A DNA stretch of 64,000 nucleotides, from contig JARFXM010000004.1 of NCBI GenBank assembly GCA_029532625.1, forward strand, positions 3,224,001 to 3,288,000. The letters run 5' to 3'. Source of the stretch: Lomentospora prolificans (Eukaryota; Ascomycota; Sordariomycetes; Microascales; Microascaceae). Within the stretch, counting starts at the first letter, position 1. Every line of letters begins with the position of its first letter. The notes beneath the pieces were generated by a model. It saw only the letters and a list, made by a program, of their open reading frames with translations. It had not been told where the DNA came from and did not search any database. This document shows, in pieces, positions 1 through 10,449 of this stretch. The translations under genes were made by a program, and so were the position numbers.

Positions 1-133
1 TAAAGAATCCCAAATAGAGCATGAATGAACAGAAAAGCCAACCTACACCATCCTATCTTTCAACCAGGCGCCGTTTATATTTCCTTCAGTTTCGTGGCCT
101 CGTAGCATAGCAGAGTCTTGTCGAACAATGGCC

Positions 134-890
134 TTATTGCGGCCGGAGAAACATGGCGGGGATGTTTTCCTCTATTAGGCTTCGCTTCTTGAGCTCCTCT
201 AATCTCTCTTCCTCTTCATCCATTTGATCATGCAGCTTGAAGTGTTCAATGTCTTCGGGATGAGTGAGATCTTCGAGCTCGGTATCATCACCATGGTACC
301 TGTGGTGGCTGTTAGCCCTTCCGCTTGTGGCCTGGGGTGATTTCGTGCAAGCTTACTTCTCCCAATGATGAATCTCGTACTCGTACTCCTCATCGCCATG
401 ATGTCCGGGCCCGGTGCCCATGTCCGGAAGTGTTTTGCCCTCGGCGATGAAGGCCCTCAACTCCTCACGCGACACCTCTCCGTCCCCATTGCGATCGAGT
501 AATTCCATAAGTTCTTTTAATATGGCTTCTCGCCTCTCCACAGTAACATCCTTATTTGACTTGTCAAATATCCCGTAGGTACGTAGGATCTCTTCGGGTT
601 GCCAGGCGCCATCGCTATTGAAGTCGTGGAGTGAGAAGAACGACGCAGGGTCCCATGAATCAAGATGGTGTTCCTCTATTGACGCGCAGACAATGTTAGG
701 TTCATGTAAAGGCCAAGAGGAAGCGTTGGGGGAGACGGGAATTCAGAATTGAGAACTTGCCTGCCATGTGCTTCGTCATCCAGTTGGCGTCGTCGGGGAT
801 GGCAGGTTGCTTCGACCCAGAGCCGTGGTCGCCATGCGCAAATGCGCCGGTAACCGCTAGCGAGAGGGCAGGGAGGACAAGGAGACGCAT
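134..890 (-). CDS. Ssp120-like secretory-pathway EF-hand protein
   Basis: Spliced gene, exons 890-761, 675-357 and 299-134, giving 204 aa. It starts with a clear signal peptide (MRLLVLPALSLAVTGAFA) followed by a His/Gly-rich stretch. Two EF-hand loops follow: D61-E72 (DFNSDGAWQPEE) and D104-E115 (DRNGDGEVSREE). The C-terminus is acidic and His-rich. This layout matches fungal Ssp120-type Ca2+-binding proteins, which sit in the secretory pathway and are thought to assist cargo-receptor traffic. ATG 890 was chosen over 905 because the signal peptide begins there. Intron 1 (760-676) has a GC donor (CAG|GCAAGT) and an AATAG acceptor; intron 2 (356-300) is GT-AG. Joining them gives one open frame ending in TAA at 134-136. 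The gene diverges from ORC6, with about 690 bp between the starts. Family assignment is from memory of the domain layout. Confidence 0.82.
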
Positions 891-1576
891 TGTATAATCA
901 AGCAATGACGTTCTTCAATAGATTCGAGCGGGCGAGGGGAGGAAATTGAAGCTCAAGATTCTGGGGGAAGTGGTGTTGAATTCGAAGAGAAAGTAAATAT
1001 TAAGGTTGGTGAACTGAAGAGATAGCGACAAGTATTATCCACTCACAGATCCAGAATCAAGCCCAATTGGGCTGCTACACTGGGGTTGACGCTGGCCACC
1101 GGGGTCGATCAGCCAGTGACCAGCCAGCGAACTAAAATCGCTCGGCTGATTCAATCGCTCCTGACCAACCCTGATCCTGGCTGGCCTGGCCTGGCTGTCG
1201 GCAAGCAACATCGCCTAGCTGGCGTCATAGCCAGCTCCTAGTGCGCAACTCGCCAGCGAGCGCTCTGACCCAGTATTACCACTGGCCTTACCTAATTTTT
1301 CCCACCTTGAAGCTCAAATCTGAACAACCCTCTCGGAGCCTCGTGATGCTAAAGAGCATAATTTGAGGCCTCGCGTGATTCTGTTTGGCGCTATATTGCC
1401 TACTGGTGTCGATCCAATCCGCAAGTGCGTCGATCCTGTACGCGTCCTGTTCGCGTCGTCCTCGATTCTGACTGACGCAATTCCCCGTCTCCAATTCTCT
1501 CTCTCTCTCTCTGTCTCACCCGAGATCGATCGCATCCCAACTCGACGAATTCAGTGTTCTACCTACTCAATCCAAG
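891..1576. promoter_or_regulatory. Divergent intergenic region, ssp120-like / ORC6
   Basis: The two genes start in opposite directions here, so both promoters must lie in this span. The ORC6 side has a pyrimidine-rich tract with a (TC)n run at about 1496-1513, typical of fungal leaders. The span 1080-1260 is dense in CCAGCC/GGCTGG words. No coding potential was seen. Confidence 0.5.
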
Positions 1577-2817
1577 ATGAGTCGCTCGATAGAGCAAAAT
1601 CTGCTCTCGCTGATGCCCACACATGGGGCTCAGCTCCCACCGCGCCTAGTTGACACCGCCCGGACGCTCCTGACACAATCTCGCCAGCGAGCGAGTACCC
1701 TGAAGGCTGACGAGGAAGTTGCCCGGATGTATGCATGTGCGCACATCGCCTGCGAGAGGTATGCTGCTAGCCTTGACTCTTCGTCGCTGCTCTATTAAGG
1801 TCTAATGATGAAGCTATGTATAGGCTCAAAATCACCTTGGACCTCCCGCCCATTGAGCCAAGACCCCCAATCCCTCCGCGCGTGTACAAGCGATTGTACA
1901 CCCACCTCGACAACATCCTTCCCGGAAAGCAAGTGAGAGGCACGCCCTCGAGTTCTAGAGTCAGACAAAATACACTCAGCTCGCCGGCGTTGGGGAGTGC
2001 TATCAAGTCGGTCGAGAACAAGGGCCTGGATAGATCGGTATCTCGGTCCGCGAGGAAAGCCGCGGCTGCCGATATCACGCTTGTAGACACACCTACAAAG
2101 TCGACTAGTAGAGGTTTCGTAAAGTCCATACAATCTGATTCCGGCCTTCACCCATGGGTCCGTGGGGTCCTCGCAGTCCTCGTGGCGGAATTTCGGAGGG
2201 AGGAGTATGGGAGAATTATTCTCGCGGGCGTTCAACACGTCATTGCACCGAGCGGTAGGAGAACTCGAGACAAGTGGGTTTCCGGGCACCTACCCGCCAC
2301 GGTCGCCGGCATTTTTGTTGTCTCAATGGATAGGCTCGACGCCATACTGCTTGGTGACGCGTCTGAAAATGATACTGTAATTCCCATCATGGAGAAAACG
2401 CTGGATATAATGCACCATTCTCGCGAGAACCTGGATGTCAAAGGCCTTGGATCGAGCGAGTTTTGGGACGGATGGATAAATCCTACTATGGCAGATGTGG
2501 AGGAGGCGATAAAACGTGCGACTACTGAGTGGATCGATGCCGATTGGTACGTTGCGCTCGAAGATGTCTCATCAGAGAATGCTCGAGCTCATCGAGGTAA
2601 GGGCAAGGCCAAGGGCCGCAATCGACGAGAGGTGAATGGAAATGGCGGCATTCACAAAGCCGACACTATGCACCAACCCAGATACGATTTCCTGGGCGAA
2701 AAGCAACAGAAGGACCATCAGATGTGGTTAAAAAGTGTCGCCTCTCGCCTCGCTGAACACACGGATGGTGATGTAGGCACTCTCGAGAAGGTATTGGGCG
2801 TCCGACCCGGGTCATAG
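1577..2817 (+). CDS. ORC6: Origin recognition complex subunit 6
   Basis: Two exons, 1577-1758 and 1824-2817, joined through a 65-nt GT-AG intron (AG|GTATGC ... TATAG|G), give 391 aa. The N-terminus (MSRSIEQNLLSLMPTHG...) and the block across the splice (CERLKITLDLPPIEPRPPIP) followed by PRVYKRLYTHLDNILP are hallmarks of fungal Orc6. Orc6 binds origins as part of the six-subunit ORC and helps load MCM; the N-terminal half has a TFIIB/cyclin-like helical fold. A linker with Ser/Thr-Pro sites (VDTPTK) at about residues 150-160 could be a CDK target, as known for yeast Orc6. The second half (PWVRGVLAVLVAEFRREEYG...) is helical, and the basic segment KGKGKAKGRNRR lies near residue 320. Length fits filamentous-fungal Orc6. 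Confidence 0.9.
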
Positions 2818-3352
2818 GTTTCGCTCCTCGAAGAGCTTTACGCCAGTGCATAGGTCGGTGTTTTGGAGTTATTTATGGGAGTTTTATATCCTTTCTTCGG
2901 TTGGCGGTGTTGGTCAGGTATTCCTAAATGATGGGACAACATGAGATCACACAACGTTTGCAAGGCGCGGAGAAACGGCGTTCTTAAAAGCATTTCACTT
3001 AGAGTCAACAAACCTGGAAGTCCTTAGCGATTAGGATGTAATGTTAACAAGCGTTTACCAACTCGGCGTTATTTTGTGTACCCTAATCATGCAGGGGAAA
3101 TTATCCTAGTGAGGAAGACGCAGGCTTTCTTGCTTCAATGCTTCTTACAGATTCAAGCTCAAACTGATATATTGACAAGAACAGGATCGAATCTATGTAC
3201 AGACAACTTTAACGCAACCAGCGACTAATCTCCGCTCTTTCAGATGCTCATACACTGTCATGATTTTAAACCCGTTAACTAAAAGCTAGCGACCGAACGT
3301 AGTTTCTCTCGCATCACCTTCCAACCTGCTCAGGTACTTTGGCAGCGAATAA
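2818..3352. other. Convergent intergenic region
   Basis: This is the tail-to-tail spacer between ORC6 (plus) and the LPMO gene (minus). Only 3' untranslated sequence is expected. No ORF, RNA gene or repeat was recognised. Confidence 0.5.
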
Positions 3353-4015
3353 TTACTCCTCGTCGGCGGCAGCGGGAACAACGAAGTCAACGCAAGACTC
3401 GTAAGTCTGCCCTTGGCCGAACCAGTACCACTGGATAACCTATGTAGGACGTTAGTAGCAGTCCATGATGCAGCGGAATTAGACGGATTAAAGGGCGTAG
3501 TGGCTACGTACGCAAGCACCGGGCTCGGCGCACTGTCCGTCAAGCTCCGGGATGGTGACACTGAAGCTAGTCTCGTCCTCGGGGAGATTGGGGAACTTGG
3601 CGCCGTCGGCGTATCCGCTCTCCCAAACCTTTAGGGGATCGCCAATGACGGCGTTCTTGGCGGTGTCGACGACACTGACGTTGGCGTAGCCGACGTGGGG
3701 GATGCGGATCTGAACCTTGAAGTCGACGACGTCGCCGGCGTTGTACTCGTGGACGTTGTCCACGTTGTCCTCGAACTGGTAGCCCTTGCAGAGGTAGAGG
3801 TCGCACTCTTCGGTGATACCCTCCTGCCAGTTGGCGGTTCGCATGAGGGCCTCGGGGTACGAAGTGCCGTCGGCCTTGTAGAAATCGACCATGTGCTGGC
3901 CGCAGATCGCGGAGGTGGTCTCACCGGGGGCGCGGGCGGCAGGGGACTCGACGAGGCCGTGGCCTTGGACGAGGGCCACAAGGGCGGCGAGACCGAGAGC
4001 GGAGGAAGAGACCAT
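3353..4015 (-). CDS. Secreted AA16-type lytic polysaccharide monooxygenase
   Basis: Exons 4015-3512 and 3439-3353 join through a 72-nt intron (TGC|GTACGT ... CTAAC ... CATAG|GTT) to give 196 aa. The signal peptide ends at G18, leaving a mature N-terminal His (H19, HGLVESPAARAPG). With H107 (IPHVGY) this would form the copper histidine brace of LPMOs. Cysteines at 38, 71, 76, 162, 168 and 184 and the closing QWYWF...QTYESCVDF block match the LPMO_10/chitin-binding-3 fold, specifically the short fungal AA16 family that oxidatively cleaves cellulose. An N-glycosylation site lies at N112 (NVS). There is no CBM or GPI signal, so it should be a free secreted enzyme. The subfamily call (AA16 rather than another short LPMO_10 clade) rests on remembered family patterns. 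Confidence 0.83.
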
Positions 4016-5746
4016 TATGACTAGATTTAGTGTATGGGAGGGATGGAAAGAAGCGGGTTGTATGGGGTTTCGACGAAGTTGCAGACTAAAATTGGGAGAG
4101 AAGATTCGAGGGGGATTGAGAGACTTTTTTTTTTCCTTTTCCTTTCCCTTCTAAAGTTGGATAGGGAAATCTGTAAGGGGGCGTGGAGTGTGGATATAAC
4201 CTCCCTCCCAAGACCCTTCGGGCCACTCGCTTCTAACACTTGGATTGGATATACCTACATGTCAATAGATATTATTCTCCTCACTCTGTTTCCCTTCTTA
4301 GAGAGTCTCTTTCGGGAACTTGGAACCCCCCAATAGAACGGGATTACATGGCTAAACGAAGAACCTTCGTTGGCCGTGCAACCAGCTTCCTAGACCTCCT
4401 CCCCCCCTCTCCGGGCATTCTATCTGAATCGGCGCGGAGAGGACTCTGCATCTGCATGCCCTTCACCAACCGCCCACATTCTCGATCCGGATAACTGCCG
4501 TGCGCCCAGGGGAATAAGACATTGGTCGGCGCATTTGGGGAAGAGAGACAAAGGTCTATACTGGGGGCGCCTGGGCATATTAATTTGTCGTGGAATGTGG
4601 GTTCCGCCTCTGCGACCTCCGGATGCCGAGATAGATTGTGCTGCGGCGAGGTGGGGAAAGCACTCTATCGAAGAGTAAAGGAGGAGCCGTGGAGCCAAAG
4701 CCCAAGACGGAAAGGTTGAGGAGAAGAAAAGAGTGGTTCCGTTGTTTAAACCGAGTCAAGGAGGCGGGACATTAGGCAAAAAACACGACGGTCCCAGTCA
4801 AGGTGGACGGAACACGGAACGGCGTGTAAAGAACCAATATCGGGAATTTGATATTGCGATATGCAAGGAACGGGATTTGCCAGGAGGGCCCGGGACCTTG
4901 GCGTATCTGTACGAGGCTTTTATTCGTACACAAAGTCCCCCGCGTATCCTATTCGCCTACTGCCCATCCTCCTGTCAAGTCTGACTGTCTTTGCCATCGA
5001 TATCCAAGTAGGGATTATCTTCCATTCTAGCATCGGCATTCCTGGATCCGTGCGCCAACGGCCGGGAATCGGAATCTACGGATTCGGCGCCTTGGCGAAG
5101 CATCGATGGCCCTCTGGGTGTGATCACGATCAGAAAGCCCAGGGTTTTCTTTCCTCACTAAATACTTCTAGACGCCTCATTAATGTTGCTTCCTCTAACT
5201 GTACTTATAGTGTTTTCTACGTGTAATCATCACCAAGTTCCACTAGATCTCCCTCTCTCTGAGTAAAAGTCATTGACGTCACATAAACCTGCACACGCGT
5301 ACAAGCCTGGCTCTTTTTTTACATGCTCAAAAACGCCAACAATCATCCCCTCACAATGCGAACGTCGGGAGTCTGACCACGATTCATTTTGTGGTTGGAA
5401 GGAATTGTCTTGTGTTTGAACAGAACCGAGAGATAGTGTCAGATGACCGTTAGGGTAAAATAAGAGGATAACGCTACCTCACTATTTTGCCATCTTATCA
5501 TTAGTCATATGGCTCTAACACACACCCCAGGTTATTATAGGACTTTTAGGGTTCTAGTCATGAGCTGTTCGCTAGGCCTCGCGGGTTGCACTTTTGTGCT
5601 GTCCTGGCTCTATTCTTCCTCTGTGTAGGCGCAGCCAAACCTACTGGGAGAGCTCTATCGGCGCGCCCGTCAACGCGCAAAAACTGTGTAGAGGGGTTGC
5701 TTCGAGCTTGGTTCGAACGTGGAGACCCCCGCAACACGCCGCAATG
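4016..5746. other. Gene-free stretch upstream of LPMO
   Basis: The first several hundred bases upstream of the LPMO are expected to hold its promoter and leader; there is a T-rich tract at 4128-4150. From about 4500 to 5580 only short, unrelated ORFs occur, with no recognisable protein. The last part (5580-5746) may belong to the decayed retroelement that begins to be readable at 5747. Confidence 0.4.
4350..4356. promoter_or_regulatory. GGCTAAA, candidate XlnR/XLR-1 box
   Basis: GGCTAAA sits about 335 bp upstream of the LPMO start codon, reading on the opposite strand to the gene. The core GGCTAR is the established binding site of XlnR/XYR1/XLR-1 activators, and a gene for such a factor lies at 33.3 kb. 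A single copy of a six-base core can occur by chance, so binding is inferred only. Confidence 0.3.
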
Positions 5747-6420
5747 CTACCATGTTGTCCTTCCTTGCCTTTTTGAAGGTGGAGGTGATAGAGTTCTGAT
5801 CAGGAGGTCAGTGAAGTCGGCGAACGAGGAGATCTTTTCTTGACAAAGACCCATCTCCAAAGATTCAAGCTTTTCAAGAGCTAGGATGCCAAGAATTGGA
5901 TTGAAGTCTTGGATGGCGCGGACGAATTCGCGATGGGGCGTGCGTCCTTGTGCCAAGTGCGATCCACATGCTTCAAGGGTCTTGTAATAATTCTGCATTC
6001 GCGTTTTCCATTCTTGCCAGTTAGTTTTATGTAGATCCTGTCTTAAAAGAGCTTTCCACTTCTCTTCAATCCGCATGATGACTCCTGCTGGTATCCTGGC
6101 TTGGAGGACACGTTTCAGTTCTTTGAGTAGATCTTCAACCTCTCCATACTTGGACAGGTCGATGTTTATGCTGTGGTCGATCGACTCGTGGATAGCAGTT
6201 TTTAGGGAGGTGATTCTTTTATCAAAATCATCCTGGATAGCTTTCTTATATTAGTATATCTTAAGCTGGAAATCAAAGTACTGAACTTCACTTTCGACGA
6301 TATCCTCAGTGTCTGGAGCTGCTGGTGGTTCAGGCAGCTCAGGTCTGATTTCCTTTTTGGGATTTGGGGTTCAGAATCCTAGTGATTTGATTGGTCGCCT
6401 TGAAGTTTGTTGTAAAGGAC
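5747..6420 (-). pseudogene. Decayed Gag of a Ty1/copia-like retrotransposon
   Basis: On the minus strand one frame reads for over 200 codons from about 6410 down to 5747, interrupted by only two stops: a TGA at about 6373-6371 and a TAA at 6253-6251. The visible segments include a Pro-rich stretch (RPELPEPPAAPDTED), a helical segment, then KWKALLRQDLHKTNWQEWKT and LEKLESLEMGLCQEKISSF. The spacing of Lys/Glu-rich helices around W and L residues resembles the Gag (UBN2-like) region of fungal Ty1/copia elements. Both stops would revert to CGA and CAA by a single T-to-C change, as expected for RIP-type C-to-T decay. No protease, integrase or reverse transcriptase is visible next to it and no LTRs were found, so this is a fragment. 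An unrelated host gene is possible but less likely. Confidence 0.5.
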
Positions 6421-7213
6421 TTTGTCTTTAAGGGAATGTTTTGCGTGGATGTACCTAAAGTATAGGTTACAGCAAAGTTTTGGTGCGATAGGTACTGAAG
6501 GTACGTCTAGATAGAATTGAAGAACGATATGATTGTCGTGACTCAATCCGAGAGCGAATCTGACTATCGGGCGATTACTCTTTGGTTGGCTTGGGAGATA
6601 ATCGAGCTCTTGTTTTCTAAATATTCTATCTGCAAGGATCTGAATGGATCCTTCCTTTTACAGACAGTTTCTTCCTATTTGGCCATCCTTCATCGTGTCT
6701 TCAGGGGTAAGAATCCTTGACGGTTGAATATGGTAGATTATGGAATAAGTTTTCATAGTGGAAGTCAAGTACCACTACTCGGTCCTAATTAGTTAGGAGA
6801 TTCTTCCTAATTAGAGACAGTTTCGTTGTACTATTGTCTGTCCCAGAAGTAAACGGTGACGCCGCATGAGGAATATTTATCAGTCCTGTGGATCCATCAT
6901 CCCTAACAGGTAGTGCTGGGCCATGCGTTCCGAATAGTCTTTGTCCCGAAACGAATCTAATAGAGGTGGATCTCACGATCGCCTCAGGTTGGGGGCGAGT
7001 GAAGGGAGTTCCGGGCCACCAACAATCAAAAATTATATTTCAAGTGGTATCCATACTTATCCTCCCAGTTTCCATTCCGGTTTTGCGCTCGCAGGCCGAG
7101 GTATTGTGATTTCAGTGTAAGCCAGTGAGGATACAGAATCTATCAAGGTTCCACAAGTATGGGTTACCACCCATCCCTCGGTTCTCATTCAAACATTTGT
7201 TCGGCCAACTTAT
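6421..7213. other. Intergenic, possible retroelement debris
   Basis: This stretch lies between the Gag relic and the end of the repeat-bearing membrane protein gene. It is somewhat richer in A/T than the surroundings, and only short ORFs are present. It may contain more of the decayed element and the 3' UTR of the neighbour, but no domain was recognised. Confidence 0.35.
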
Positions 7214-8992
7214 TTACTGGTATTTACCTCCCTCACCGAGGTAGGCCGAGGGAGGACTGGGTGGCTGTTGGTTCGACTGGCCCCACACGAACATGGAGTT
7301 CTTGTTGGGTTGCGAAAACATGCTTGTCGTCTTTTGCAGCCACCCATTAACGTTGCGGAAGACAGTCTCCCTGCCACGGCCGTTTGCACTGTCCGACGGC
7401 AGAGGAAGAACCGGTGCCGGCTTGTCCACAGGCGACACAGCCTGGTCAGCCTCTCGCTCGCCGACGGAGCGCTGGTCAAGCGTCTCCTGGCCGGCATACA
7501 GCTTGTCCTCCGGGCTGAGTTCGTTTGCATAGATAGCGCGCATGGCCTTGTCCATGACGAGGGTGTCAGTTCGGGGTGTGCCAGAGCGCTGGAGACCCGG
7601 TGGTGGGGGCTGGTCGAAGATCCTATCGAGGCGACGCCTGTGCCAACGGACGAAGAAATACACGGCGGCGATGATGATAGAGACACCAGCTAAAGATTCT
7701 ACGTTAGAACCAATGATCTGATGACAGTGTGTAGGTAGGCCGTTCGGCCGCGAGACTTACCGAGAGTTCCGAACGCAATGCCAAGAGCCGCTCCTCTGTC
7801 CATGCCTCCACTCGACTCTCCGGATGTGATTCCTTCAGCGCTCCCAGCCGGCTGTGCTGTATTAATATCAGCAGAAGCCGATGCCGTAGTAGAGGTAGCA
7901 GACTCCGTACTCGTAATTTGAGAAACGATGTCAGCAATAGAGGTCGATCCAGGATCTTGGCTAGCACCAGGGATATCCGTTGGCGACGGTGTAGCAGCCG
8001 GAGTGCTGACAACGGGCGCCTCAGGTGTGGTTGAAGTGGCTGGAGTCTCAACAGGCGGAGGATTTTCTGCAGGCGTACTAGCCGCCGGCGGTTCAGAACT
8101 AGGGTCACCGACGTTGAGCACGGGGTTGTTAGGAGAGAATTCCGAAGGTGCCTCTACAACAGGAGTGGGTGATTGTGATGGCTCACCAATCCCTAGCACA
8201 ATCACATTGTTCACCGGGGGTGGCGTGGGATTGTTGGCGACGTCGTCGTCCGAGTCGATATCGGTAAATAGATCATCTTCACCACTCTCGGTACCGGAAC
8301 TGGCCTCGATTTCTTCACGCTTTGAACCTTGAACCCGGCGTCTGTTAACGCTGGTGCGGGTGCGAGAATTGAGGAAACCGTCATCGGTATCTGAGAAGAG
8401 GCCGTTCGTATCGTTGCCGCTGTCGTAATCGAGAGTGAGAACTGGGATTTGACGCCTCTCTAGGCGCTTCACACGGCGACGGCGAGTAGCAGGCAGTCTG
8501 TTGCCGTTGAAGAAGCCATCGTCCGGGTCAGAGAGAGGGTCGTTTGTGTTGTTGCCACTGTCGTCATCGCTAGTAAAAACGGGAATCTGGCGCCTCTCTG
8601 AACGCTTCACCCTTCGGCGACGGGCACCTGTAAGTCTATGGCGGTTGAAGAAATCGTCATCGGTATCCGAAAATTGGCCATTGTTGGTGCTGTTGCCATT
8701 ATCGTCATCAGAGGTTAAGACTGGAATTTGGCGTCTCTCAGCCCTCTTCTTTGTACGGCGGCGCTGAATACCAGTGAGCCGATTCCGGTTGAAGAAGCCG
8801 TCATCAGTGTCCGAGAAGGCACCATCATCAGTGTTCGAGTTGACGCCAATGTCATCATCGGTATTCCCGAGTTGACGTTCGTCAAGTTGGGCACGGCGCT
8901 CCCTAGTGGTCCTTGATTGACTGTTCTCGGGTTGGCCACATTAGCGCGGGTGGAGGGATGTAAGCGGGCGGAGGGCTTTTGGCTTACCGCAT
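7214..8992 (-). CDS. Single-pass membrane protein with dibasic/acidic tandem repeats
   Basis: Proposed exons are 8992-8988 (ATG CG), 8920-7761 and 7689-7214, giving 546 aa. Intron 2 (7760-7690) is clear: CTCG|GTAAGT ... TTTAG|CT. Intron 1 (8987-8921) has a good donor (GTAAGC), a GCTAATG branch site and an AACAG acceptor, but the resulting 5-nt coding exon makes the start uncertain. The N-terminal third holds about four repeats of 46-47 residues. Each pairs a basic block (RRRVKRxERRQIPV) with an Asp/Asn block (TSDDDSGNNTN...FSDTDDGFFN). A Pro/Thr/Ser-rich region follows, then a transmembrane segment (AALGIAFGTLAGVSIIIAA, running on to VYFFV) and a 140-residue basic tail (RWHRRRLDRIF...). No signal peptide is visible. 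The layout recalls cell-wall sensor or Kex2-processed repeat proteins, but no known family was recognised. Function unknown. Confidence 0.68.
8335..8890 (-). repeat. Four coding tandem repeats, period 141/138 bp
   Basis: The ERRQ (or ERQL) codons recur at 8880, 8739, 8598 and 8460, spaced 141, 141 and 138 bp. Each unit encodes a basic dibasic-rich segment followed by an Asp-rich segment. A fifth, degenerate unit follows toward the Pro/Thr region. The repeats have diverged at the protein level, so the array is not very recent. Confidence 0.8.
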
Positions 8993-10449
8993 GACGGGAT
9001 ATTGGTCTTCAGATCGAAGAGAAGCATATGGCGTTCCGAATGGGATGATTGGACGATTGGTTGATGGACGAAGACCTATGTTACGACTGCCACCATAGGA
9101 GGTCGACCGACTTAGACAAAGAAGCGATGCTGGAAAACGGTATCAAGATCCACCGCTCGTCACACTGAGGCAGGCGGTTTAAGTAACGCAATGAGTAAAG
9201 AAACAAGAAAAAACACACGAGTTCAGAGCCAGCCCGCGAGTATCAGAAACGAATAAGCAAAAAGCACAGCCAGCTGGCAAGCCTATCCGGGGACAGACAA
9301 CGAACTGAATGTGGGAAAGAAACCGTCCCACACACACACACACACAAAGAAATATGAAAAGAAAATAGCGATGCAGAAGAGGGAAGGGTGAAGAAGAAGG
9401 CGGGCTAAAGAGAAAGGGGGAGAAAGAAGGTTAAAAGTAACTTGGTCGCATTCAGCGGATCTGTGTGTCCGCGATAGGAAACATTAGCAAAAGGATCGGA
9501 AACCTGGATGATAGCCATGGCCGTCCATGCATTATCTCGAGCCTCTCCTTAGCTCCGTCGCATGCAGCGCCAGGACGGACAGTTGGGACGAAAAGGGCCA
9601 GCTTGTCTTGGACGCCAAGTAAATTGGGCTGGCTGGCGCTCTCCTTGACGTGCCGCCAGCCGTATCCCACGCCAGCTGCCAGCCAGTCAAGTGCGCCACC
9701 GAAGTCAAGCTCCGAACCTTCTGTTGCCCATTCACTGAAACCAGGCGCTGTGCCGAGACAGGGCCGGGAGCTGACAGTGGGTTCGGCGTTTCAGCCCGCA
9801 GCCCACCTTGGCCTTTTGTTTCCCCGTGGGCTCCTGACGGGTCGTGGGCGAAGCGCCTGGGCCAAACAGAAGGAAGAACAGCCGTTTCGTTTCAACGCCC
9901 CTGTGCCCGCCCATGGGGCTTGATCGCTGGCTGAGATGGCAGGCGATCAAGCGAACTCACAACCCTCACGTCAAGTGTCGCGTGAGGATTTGCCCCAATG
10001 GGAACCCCGTCTAAAGATAGAAATTGGCTCCACTGATGCGTTACTCTTGTAGACGAGCCCGACACTCATCTTTATTCCCCCACCGCGCCCTGGATCCATC
10101 GGCAATGATTCGCGGCTTGATTTTTCTTTCCTTGGTGAAGATGGGACAAGCATGTCGACGACGGCATCCAGGGACCCTCCAGTCGGCAACGATTGGTTAA
10201 TACAAGCCATCCTCAACCATTCCCAACATCTTCGCCGGGGCACAGCAACGCCCCTTTGGGAGGGGGGGCGGCTTTCAAAGAAGAGCCAAATTCCAATTGA
10301 CGTGTATCTATGATCCCATATCGCTATTATGGCAGAAGCGGAATTTATACGCAAACAAACTATACTGCCTAACTGTGAAACGCTGAAGCAAACTGCGACA
10401 ATGGAAAACTGGACACATCAATTTCAGACGAAGTGAGAAGCTTTTCCCA
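8993..10449. other. Intergenic with CA microsatellite and CT-rich leader
   Basis: Upstream of the repeat protein gene, the minus strand of about 9300-9450 is strongly pyrimidine-rich, as expected for a promoter or leader. A (CA)n microsatellite lies at 9329-9346. The span 9600-9700 is crowded with GCTGGC/GCCAGC words. The rest (9700-10449) contains short ORFs without recognisable domains and the 3' side of the C2H2 gene. Confidence 0.45.
9329..9346. repeat. (CA)9 microsatellite
   Basis: An uninterrupted CA dinucleotide run in the presumed leader of the upstream end of the repeat-protein gene. Confidence 0.9.

Noticed and set aside
9452..9534. Signal-peptide-like frame (MHGRPWLSSRFPILLLMF) as first exon of the repeat protein
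   Set aside because: There is no GT or GC donor in usable position before its stop, and it lies upstream of the pyrimidine-rich presumed promoter.
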